Shown here in pieces: positions 6,701 through 11,020 of a stretch of DNA of 11,020 bases. The stretch is from assembly GCA_002083565.1 (NCBI GenBank), contig MSXM01000062.1, positions 1 to 11,020 on the forward strand, in the 5' to 3' direction. Under the pieces are notes generated by a model. The model did not search any database and was not told the origin of the DNA. It worked only from the letters and a program-made list of their open reading frames with translations. This DNA is from Nitrospira sp. ST-bin4. GTDB lineage: Bacteria; Nitrospirota; Nitrospiria; Nitrospirales; Nitrospiraceae. The stretch's first letter is position 1. Each line of letters starts with the position of its first letter. Both the position numbers and the translations under genes were made by a program.

Positions 6701-8110
6701 GAGACGACACTTGATGCGATTGTGCTCGGGTGGATGGAAAGCATCGGTCCAACAACGATGGCTGAACTTGCAGGTCGGCTCTATTTGCCTGCCTCAGAAG
6801 TAGATCGCTCATTGTTCCGGCTCGAAGCTTCCGGCCAGGTCCTTCGCGGCCAGTTCCGTCACCCGTCACCCGTGATACGCCAAGCGGATGAATTGTCGCC
6901 TCAGCCCTCACCCCTCACCCCTCAGGGATTCGAGTGGTGTCACCGCCGTTTATTAGCCCGTATCCATCGTTTGACCATCGGCACGCTGCGCAAAGAGATT
7001 GAGCCGGTCACAGCAGCGGAGCTCATGCGTTTCCTATTGCAATGGCAGCATGTTGCGCCCGGTTCTCGCTTGCATGGGGAAGCCGGGGTCTTGGCAGTAA
7101 TCCACCAGCTGGCCGGCTTTGAAGCAGCCGCATCCGCCTGGGAGTCCCACCTCCTACGCCTACGCCTGTCAAAGTACGAACCGGAGGTATTGGACCGGCT
7201 CTGTTTGAGTGGGGCGGTGAGTTGGGGGCGGCTCTCGCCCCATCCGCGTATGTCGGAGCAGGATCATGGGGAACGAGCCCGCCGGATCGTGGCGACGAGC
7301 GTCGCGCCGATCGGCATCTTTCCTCGCGAGGAGAGGGAGTGGTTGCTGGGGGCACTCCAAGACGAGCCTGTTCGAACGAGACTCGACCCGTATGCGAGGC
7401 TCAGTGCTGTGGCACAAGATCTTCGCCGCTCCCTCCACGAGCGAGGCGCGAGTTTCTTCACCGATCTCCTGCGCGTGTCGGGGCGCCTGGCCAGCGAAGT
7501 AGAAGAAGGGCTATGGGAACTCGTGGCAGCCGGTCAGGTGACGGCTGATGGATTCGATAATCTTCGCGCACTCATCGATCCTCACCGCCGCCGGGCGGAG
7601 GGACGTGAGCGGGCACGCCGCCCCCGCCACGCCGCCGGACGCTGGTCGCTGCTCAGACAAGCTGAGAGCGGGCCGCTGTCGGCTGTGGGCGTGAGGGAAC
7701 ACATCGCTCGCCAATTGTTGCGTCGGTACGGTGTCGTCTTTCGGGATTTACTGGCTCGTGAGTCGCTGGTTCCCTCATGGCGGGATCTGCTGGTCCAGTA
7801 TCGACGGATGGAGATGGGAGGCGAGGTACGAGGAGGGCGATTTGTGTCCGGTTTTGTCGGCGAACAATTTGCCTTGCCCGAGGCGATTGAATCCCTGCGC
7901 GCTATGAGAAAAAGCGGGGGGGGACTTGCTCAGGAAGTCAAGATTTCCGCCTGCGATCCACTCAATCTCGCCGGCATCATTCTCCCGGGGCCTCGCGTTC
8001 CCGCCGTCCCGTCTAACTTTCTGGTCTTCAAGGACGGAGGGATCGCACGGGTGGTTGTCGGACGAGAGAGCGAGTCGAACCCGGTCGACCTCGTAACGGC
8101 AAGAGGCTAA
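3782..8110 (+). CDS. lhr: Lhr-type DEAD/DEAH superfamily 2 helicase, full-length
   Basis: A 1442-residue ATP-dependent nucleic acid helicase of the Lhr (large helicase-related) family, close in size to E. coli Lhr (about 1538). The helicase core has APTGSGKT (42-49, Walker A Lys48), DEIH (167-170), SAT (202-204), VFVNTRR (272-278), TASLELGID (329-337) and QRIGRAGH (358-365). The Lhr-core beta-barrel follows, with DEDFAVESLAGD near 515-530, then the conserved block around MTRWRWN and KKVPPQIQRMKAEDLL (about 730-770). Beyond about 890 is the Lhr C-terminal region with winged-helix character, an Arg-rich stretch before GRWSLL, then EQFALPEA and SACDPLNLAGI near the end. Lhr proteins act in DNA repair; E. 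coli Lhr-CTD has reported uracil-glycosylase activity. ATG 3782 is preferred over GTG 3764 because it puts FHP at the family's usual N-terminal position. No partner nuclease gene is adjacent. Three heptamer-repeat linkers interrupt it. Confidence 0.93.
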   Translation: MPLAVFHPLIADWFQSHIGEPTDVQVQAWPAIQSGSDALIAAPTGSGKTLAAFLSCIDSLFKQALARELDDHTQVLYISPLKALSNDIQKNLQQPLAQIGHAALQAGLLMPELRVLVRTGDTPMTDRQQMLKRPPHILVTTPESLFILLTAEKSRRMLQTVRTVIVDEIHALAPNKRGAHLALSLERLEALTLVKPQRIGLSATQRPIELVAEFLVGARARPTIIDVGHRRELDVAVEVPKDELSAIATNAIWSDVYDRVAELVRQHRSTLVFVNTRRLAERVSHYLEERLTDLGPDAVAAHHGSLSRQIRLSAEERLKAGKTRVVIATASLELGIDVGTVDLVCQIGSPRAIATCLQRIGRAGHWVKAIPKGRLFAMTRDELLDCAALVRAIRQGMLDRITVPPAPLDILAQQIVAAAASQAWSDDELFALCRRAYPYRELAQKDFDEVIRMLADGIATQRGRGHAYLFHDRINHRLKGRRGARLAAITSGGAIPDTANYVVVAEPDGTVVGSVDEDFAVESLAGDIMLLGNTSWRIKGVESGKVRVEDAHGAPPNIPFWRGEAPSRTAELSAEVAALRQEIAERVSSSEVSPSAALSPQHSALRWLCHECALDQRGAQQAIEYILAGKSVLGTVPAQDTIVAERFFDESGGMQLVIHAPFGGRVNRAWGLALRKRFCVTFDFELQAAATDNGLVISLGERHSFPLESVFGYLRSNSAREVLVQAVLQAPMFMTRWRWNASRALALLRFSNGKKVPPQIQRMKAEDLLAAVFPDALACQDNMVGDRTRQIPDHPLVNETVRDCLTEAMDLDGLTEVLRKIETGMIRCVAIDTPTPSAFSHEILNANPYAFLDDAPLEERRARAVEMRRTLPADLAGRIGALDPDAIEAVRQESWPIVRDPDELHDALLTLVWLPEPIPSEWASYLPVLVESGRAAAISSLSPHASRFTSHAHRGWVAGENRPQIELMFAQGNETTLDAIVLGWMESIGPTTMAELAGRLYLPASEVDRSLFRLEASGQVLRGQFRHPSPVIRQADELSPQPSPLTPQGFEWCHRRLLARIHRLTIGTLRKEIEPVTAAELMRFLLQWQHVAPGSRLHGEAGVLAVIHQLAGFEAAASAWESHLLRLRLSKYEPEVLDRLCLSGAVSWGRLSPHPRMSEQDHGERARRIVATSVAPIGIFPREEREWLLGALQDEPVRTRLDPYARLSAVAQDLRRSLHERGASFFTDLLRVSGRLASEVEEGLWELVAAGQVTADGFDNLRALIDPHRRRAEGRERARRPRHAAGRWSLLRQAESGPLSAVGVREHIARQLLRRYGVVFRDLLARESLVPSWRDLLVQYRRMEMGGEVRGGRFVSGFVGEQFALPEAIESLRAMRKSGGGLAQEVKISACDPLNLAGIILPGPRVPAVPSNFLVFKDGGIARVVVGRESESNPVDLVTARG
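5563..5597 (+). repeat. Heptamer repeats inside lhr, cluster 1
   Basis: Five 7-bp units run end to end: GTCCGCA, GCACTCA, GTCCGCA, GCACTCA, GCACTTC. This is also a perfect 14-bp duplication (5563-5576 and 5577-5590). It codes for a Ser/Pro/Ala linker at about residues 594-605 of the helicase. Confidence 0.75.
6610..6637 (+). repeat. Heptamer repeats inside lhr, cluster 2
   Basis: Four 7-bp units of the form TCACGNN (TCACGCT, TCACGGT, TCACGTC, TCACGCG) lie in the reading frame and encode the SPHASRFTSHAH stretch at about residues 943-953, near the expected core/C-terminal boundary. Confidence 0.8.
6856..6926 (+). repeat. Heptamer repeats inside lhr, cluster 3
   Basis: Two arrays lie close together: CCGTCAC, CCGTCAC, CCGTGAT (6856-6876) and CCTCAGC, CCTCACC, CCTCACC, CCTCAGG (6899-6926). 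They encode the Pro-rich stretches HPSPV and SPQPSPLTPQG at about residues 1025-1049. Confidence 0.8.
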
Positions 8111-8961
8111 CGCGCAGGGATCGCGAGCAGCGGGCAGCGCGCCCCCCGCAACACACGCTCCATCGTACTTCCTCGTATCATGTCGAGCAGTGAATGATGT
8201 CCTTCGGTCGTCATCACGATCAAGTCGACGTCGAAGTCTGCTCCCATCCCGAGGATCATATCGACGATATTCCCATGGCCGATCATGGTCTGCCAGACGA
8301 ATCCCTTGAGCATGGGATACTCGAGCGAATGGGGAATCGCGCCGCTTCCGACATGAATCAAGATGCCGGTCAATTTGTCACAGCCCAGCGCCAGAGCCAG
8401 CTGAGCCGTAATATCGACGGCTGTCTGAGGGCTGGGTTTCTCGCTGACGGGAATCAGCACGCGACGGAGCTTCGGCTCGCCCGTTTCTGCAACGACGAAT
8501 CCTTCGACATGTGTCGGGACGAAGAGCGTGGGTGTGTGGCTGCCTCGTGCCACAGGTTCTGCGACGGTCTGATGGTGCCATCGATCGAATCCGTCGTACT
8601 GATGCGTCGCCATGACGAGGAGATCGGCAGGGTGGTCTGCCAGGTGGTGGATTAGCGCTTCAGTCGGATTGTTCGAGGCGGCCCGGACTTTCGAGATGGA
8701 AAGTCCCAATTGAGAGATATGTGCGTCGGGACTGTTTGGCGGGAGAAGACTCCAGCGCTCGAGGATGGGACCGAGACGTGGAAAATCCTCGAAATCCTCC
8801 CGAGCCGCGTCCGGATCGATATGCATCATCGACAGATCGGCCCTGGTCACAAGCGCCAGTTTCAAGGCGTGGATCAGCGCGATGTGGCTGTCGGCAGAGA
8901 AGTCTGTCGGGTGGAAGACCGTCTTGAACGGCAATGCCCTCTCAGGTGAAGGTGTGGACAT
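8107..8961 (-). CDS. Universal stress protein, tandem two-domain UspA type
   Basis: A soluble 284-residue protein of two Usp domains (about 12-150 and 166-284). Domain 1 opens with KTVFHPTDFSADS and ends with ATHQYDGF...SHTPTLFVP. Domain 2 opens with RRVLIPVSEKPS and contains the nucleotide-binding type glycine pattern EGHHSLLDMIRGST (Gly254, then nine residues, then GS at 264-265), followed by RCPLLAIPA. Domain 2 thus keeps most of the G-x9-G(S/T) ATP motif, while domain 1 has only a degenerate form. Usp proteins support survival under starvation or stress; the target is unknown. ATG 8961 is preferred over an in-frame TTG at 8985 because the fold begins shortly after it, though no strong ribosome binding site precedes either. 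It lies 27 nt downstream of a small lipoprotein gene (probable operon), and its TAG overlaps the helicase stop by 4 bp at its other end. Confidence 0.9.
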   Translation of the reverse strand: MSTPSPERALPFKTVFHPTDFSADSHIALIHALKLALVTRADLSMMHIDPDAAREDFEDFPRLGPILERWSLLPPNSPDAHISQLGLSISKVRAASNNPTEALIHHLADHPADLLVMATHQYDGFDRWHHQTVAEPVARGSHTPTLFVPTHVEGFVVAETGEPKLRRVLIPVSEKPSPQTAVDITAQLALALGCDKLTGILIHVGSGAIPHSLEYPMLKGFVWQTMIGHGNIVDMILGMGADFDVDLIVMTTEGHHSLLDMIRGSTMERVLRGARCPLLAIPAR

Positions 8962-8988
8962 GGTAGAGCGCCAAACCGGTTTCAAGCG

Positions 8989-9387
8989 TCAGGGTGCAGT
9001 CACCAGCGCAGTGCTTTGGAGAAAGGGGAGCAGGGTTTCACGATGCTGCTCCGCTGCCCGGGCATATCCTGCTTGAGCGGCAGTGAAGAATGCCAATCGA
9101 TGCTCTTCAGGCACGCCCAGCAAGTCCCCCATCGAGTTCAGGTACTCGCCCCGGCCCGCGGAAATGTCCTGCTGAAGATTCTTGTGATTGATCGTGGCAA
9201 ATGCCGCGGCCTTGAACGCCGGCGTAATCTGGCCGTCTTCATTCCACCAGGCAGCCCCAGAGGTCGTGCCGGTCACATTCGATGTGGTATCGGTGATTTG
9301 ATTCAAGGTCCCTTTAAGGGTACAGCCGGTCGATTGCAGCAAGGCCAGAATGGCCAAGGTCATAAACCAGTGAAAGCGGATGTTCAT
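8989..9387 (-). CDS. Small lipoprotein resembling the C-terminal half of DUF3015 proteins
   Basis: A 132-residue envelope protein. A hydrophobic signal (6-18) ends at QSTGC, making Cys22 the probable lipidation site, although the -3 residue is Ser rather than the common Leu. A Thr-rich linker (31-43) follows. The conserved-looking part is NHKNLQQDISAGRGEYL (67-83) and DLLGVPEEHRLAFFTAAQ (88-105), which recalls the DIAxGxGExL-LLGV region of DUF3015 proteins. The Cys/Gly-rich N-terminal half of that family is missing, so the assignment is tentative. The start is secure: AAGGAGG (9401-9395 on the - strand) sits 7 nt before ATG 9387. It is the first gene of a probable two-gene unit with the universal stress protein, suggesting envelope- or stress-linked expression. 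The molecular function is unknown. Confidence 0.75.
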   Translation of the reverse strand: MNIRFHWFMTLAILALLQSTGCTLKGTLNQITDTTSNVTGTTSGAAWWNEDGQITPAFKAAAFATINHKNLQQDISAGRGEYLNSMGDLLGVPEEHRLAFFTAAQAGYARAAEQHRETLLPFLQSTALVTAP

Positions 9388-9434
9388 GGAATTGCCTCCT
9401 TCATGATAGGAAACGGCCTACTATCGACTTGTTA

Positions 9435-9469
9435 ACTATAGCATAGACATTCTAAAGATTAGCAGGCAA
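9435..9469 (-). promoter_or_regulatory. Promoter for the lipoprotein-usp pair
   Basis: Read on the - strand, the -35 TTGCCT (9469-9464) is followed 18 bp later by TATGCT (9445-9440), with an alternative -10, TATAGT, at 9440-9435. The strong ribosome binding site AAGGAGG lies about 35 nt further downstream. The -35 sits within the spacer of the candidate + strand promoter, so the two promoters overlap. Confidence 0.45.
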
Positions 9470-9490
9470 GGCACCGATAGAATATCTATC
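9453..9490 (+). promoter_or_regulatory. Promoter region of the 330-residue gene, sigma28-like or sigma70
   Basis: TAAAG (9453-9457) and ACCGATAG (9473-9480) resemble the flagellar sigma28 elements TAAAG and GCCGATAA, but the spacing is one base longer than optimal. A sigma70 -10, TAGAAT (9478-9483), is also present without a good -35. The inverted repeat GATAGA-ATA-TCTATC (9476-9490) overlaps the -10. The ribosome binding site GAGGAG (9521-9526) lies 7 nt before ATG 9534. Confidence 0.4.
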
Positions 9491-9533
9491 AGCGCGATCA
9501 TGCTCATCGGTTCATTCGTCGAGGAGAAGCCCT

Positions 9534-10526
9534 ATGCCGGTTCAAGTCCTGGGCCAGATTGATCCCAAACAGTTCTTTCGTCCCCCATCATCATCCGATA
9601 GTGCAGGGCTCCAGCGATTGAATACTCAAGTGAGCGGGGTCGCGGTTTCCAACGATCTCTCGGGGCGGCTCAGCGTCACAACGGCGGAAGGGGACACAAT
9701 TACCCTGACGGCGGATCTTGAATATGACTTCCGTACTGTGAACTACTCATCACGCGTGACCGGTGACGGCTCCATAATCGATCTTGAAGCGAGGTACGCC
9801 GAGTTAACGCTGAAGAAGGAATTTGGCGTGACGATTGAAGGCGATTTGAATGAACAGGAATTGAAGGATCTGGAAAAGCTATTTCACAAAGTTTCCAATA
9901 TCTTTAGAAATTTCTTTCATGGAAATGATGAGGCAGGATTAGCCAAGACGGCGAAGTTGGCTGAACGGTTTGAGAGACTGCCGTCACTCTCCGGTCTTGA
10001 TCTGAATGTGGATGTCCAGCGGTCAGTCACCGTACTGGCCGCGCAGATTGCCTCAGCGGTGACCGACCGGCCCGTTGTGCCCACCGGGCAGGAGACTCCG
10101 ATTTCCGCAACGTCCTCGACAGATACCCCGGGTGGGGCGCCTGCGACGAATGCGGTGATCCCGCCTTCGTCCACTGGTGCCACGGCGCCCACCCCGGCAT
10201 CGTCTGTTGCCGTCCCGGGAGAGGGGATACGTTTGATCGCTCCGGCGCAGAATGTGCCGCCATCGTTGTCGTTGGCTCAGCAGGTTTTGGATGCGTTGAG
10301 CGAAACAAGGACGGAGTCAGGAACAGTCCGAAAATATCTTCCTGAGTTTCTTGAGAAGCTTCGTGAGACTCTGGTGAAAGAATTAAGAGCGGAGCGGGAG
10401 CACAAGAGCACTCCTGATGATGAATCAGCGAATCGGTTGCAGGCACCGGTGACTACGAGCACCAGCGTCGTCTTCGCCTATCAGTCCATACAGCAAACCT
10501 CAGTCGCTCTCTCCATCCACAGCTAG
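9534..10526 (+). CDS. Hypothetical two-part protein with Thr/Pro/Ser-rich linker
   Basis: A 330-residue protein of unknown function with no signal peptide or membrane segment, so probably cytoplasmic unless exported by another route. Residues 30-100 look beta-rich (RLSVTTAEGDTITLTADLEYDF). They lead into FGVTIEGDLNEQELKDLEKLFHKV (97-120, an acidic strand then helix) and a helical segment ending in GLDLNVDVQRSVTV (154-167). This beta-to-helical block recalls uncharacterised proteobacterial proteins with an EGDLxxEE plus FFxGD pattern, but I cannot name a family with confidence. Residues 178-230 are a low-complexity Pro/Thr/Ser/Ala linker. Residues 245-295 form a charged helical region (FLEKLRETLVKELRAE) that could be a coiled coil. 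The start is supported by GAGGAG 7 nt upstream. It is transcribed alone, with a strong terminator after it, and a sigma28-like box upstream hints at motility-linked control. Confidence 0.75.
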   Translation: MPVQVLGQIDPKQFFRPPSSSDSAGLQRLNTQVSGVAVSNDLSGRLSVTTAEGDTITLTADLEYDFRTVNYSSRVTGDGSIIDLEARYAELTLKKEFGVTIEGDLNEQELKDLEKLFHKVSNIFRNFFHGNDEAGLAKTAKLAERFERLPSLSGLDLNVDVQRSVTVLAAQIASAVTDRPVVPTGQETPISATSSTDTPGGAPATNAVIPPSSTGATAPTPASSVAVPGEGIRLIAPAQNVPPSLSLAQQVLDALSETRTESGTVRKYLPEFLEKLRETLVKELRAEREHKSTPDDESANRLQAPVTTSTSVVFAYQSIQQTSVALSIHS

Positions 10527-10564
10527 AACAACAGCGTCAGCCGCAGGGCTGGCGTCGAGACTTA

Positions 10565-10598
10565 ACGGGTGAGGCCGGGACTTCCCGGCCTCACCCGT
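10565..10598. terminator. Perfect 16-bp stem, probable bidirectional terminator
   Basis: ACGGGTGAGGCCGGGA (10565-10580) pairs perfectly with its reverse complement at 10583-10598, with a 2-nt centre (in practice about a 4-nt loop). On the + side it is followed by ATTTTCT, fitting an intrinsic terminator for the 330-residue gene. It is also only 5 nt beyond the stop of the converging - strand gene, where the T run is weak. Confidence 0.85.
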
Positions 10599-10603
10599 AT
10601 TTT

Positions 10604-11020
10604 CTAGTTATTCCAGAGCCGTTCATACCATTTCTTTGGATCGATCAGAGGCCTCGATGCGAGTTGCATGGCTTTTCTGATCTCGCTGATCTGCCAGCCC
10701 GTCAAATTGGCCAGGGTCTGGGCTTCTTTCTCCTGGCGTTCGCGTAACTGTTGCCGATAGGCGGTTGCTGCCGGACAATCATCCGTTCCGTTCCAGGGAT
10801 GGCGGAGGATGTAGCGGGCTTGAAAGTTCGACCGATCCGTTGTTTCCTGGAACACGAGGTCTTCGGGAAAGTGTGCCGCGTCGTAACGGACGTGTAGTCT
10901 GGTCAGGAAGACATTCTGCGCCATCGGCATTCCTTTGCCGATTCGTCCATTGGTTTCCTGCCAGAATACACCCAGGCTGCGCAGTTCTTCCGTCGAGAGG
11001 GGATTCGCCGCACAGGGGTC
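10604..11020 (-). CDS. DUF2330-like protein, C-terminal part (5' end outside window)
   Basis: An open frame runs from the window edge to a TAG at 10606-10604. The frame has no stop up to base 11020, so the ATG at 10930 is probably internal and not the start. The visible 138 residues begin DPCAANPLSTEELRSLGVFW and continue with NVFLTRLHVRYDAAHFPEDL, VFQETTDRSNFQARYILRHPW and a CPAATAYRQQLRERQEKEA helix ending near LTGW. The LTRLHVRYD-FPEDLVFQET-NFQARY pattern matches my memory of the C-terminal part of DUF2330 proteins, usually secreted with an N-terminal signal peptide. I cannot verify this without a search. The two cysteines (in DPC and DDCP) could form a disulfide if it is exported. Function unknown. 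It converges on the 330-residue gene, sharing the terminator hairpin. Confidence 0.6.
   Translation of the reverse strand, partial: DPCAANPLSTEELRSLGVFWQETNGRIGKGMPMAQNVFLTRLHVRYDAAHFPEDLVFQETTDRSNFQARYILRHPWNGTDDCPAATAYRQQLRERQEKEAQTLANLTGWQISEIRKAMQLASRPLIDPKKWYERLWNN

Noticed and set aside
8194..8655. + strand open frame of 153 codons opposite the universal stress protein
   Set aside because: The - strand carries an unmistakable two-domain Usp protein; the + frame is a shadow.
9016..9435. + strand open frame of 139 codons over the small lipoprotein gene
   Set aside because: It runs opposite a gene with a clear signal peptide and strong ribosome binding site; no domain or ribosome binding site supports the + frame.
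10604..10930. Treating the last gene as a complete 108-residue protein starting at ATG 10930
   Set aside because: The same frame stays open to the window edge with protein-like sequence, and no ribosome binding site is seen before that ATG, so the gene is taken as 5'-truncated by the window.

Overview
The window looks like chromosomal DNA of a moderately GC-rich Gram-negative bacterium. The best guess is the genus Nitrospira or a close relative in the Nitrospirota. That guess rests on the mix of genes: Gly/Asp-linked beta-propeller lipoproteins, a full-length bacterial Lhr helicase, a tandem-domain universal stress protein, a small lipoprotein of the GxGEYL-LLGVP type, and heptamer-type simple repeats. 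It is inference, because no rRNA or other phylogenetic marker is present. I saw no tRNA, rRNA, CRISPR array, transposase or phage gene.

Layout from left to right. Positions 1-214 hold the C-terminal end of a CPBP (CAAX/Abi) membrane protease on the + strand. It overlaps, tail to tail, an atypical NAD(P)-dependent epimerase-like SDR on the - strand (207-1016, TTG start). After a regulatory gap come two + strand paralogous lipoproteins (1228-2436 and 2550-3653), each a seven-repeat YVTN/lactonase-like beta-propeller with its own extended -10 promoter. The second is built from nearly uniform 141-bp repeats. A hairpin follows, then a 1442-residue Lhr-type superfamily 2 helicase (3782-8110) carrying three clusters of in-frame heptanucleotide repeats.

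The helicase ends in a 4-bp tail-to-tail overlap with a - strand pair: a small lipoprotein (9387-8989) followed 27 nt later by a two-domain universal stress protein (8961-8107), a likely operon. A divergent regulatory region (9388-9533) separates that pair from a + strand 330-residue protein of unknown function (9534-10526). A perfect 16-bp inverted repeat follows it and probably terminates transcription from both sides. The window ends inside a - strand gene (11020-10604) that resembles the C-terminal part of DUF2330-type proteins.

The genes do not form one pathway. The visible links are the propeller paralogue pair and the lipoprotein-Usp operon. The helicase has no recognisable repair partner next to it. 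I found no clear new defence or mobile system. The most unusual features are the heptamer arrays inside the helicase, the homogenised propeller repeats, and the palindrome that sits inside the first propeller gene's promoter.
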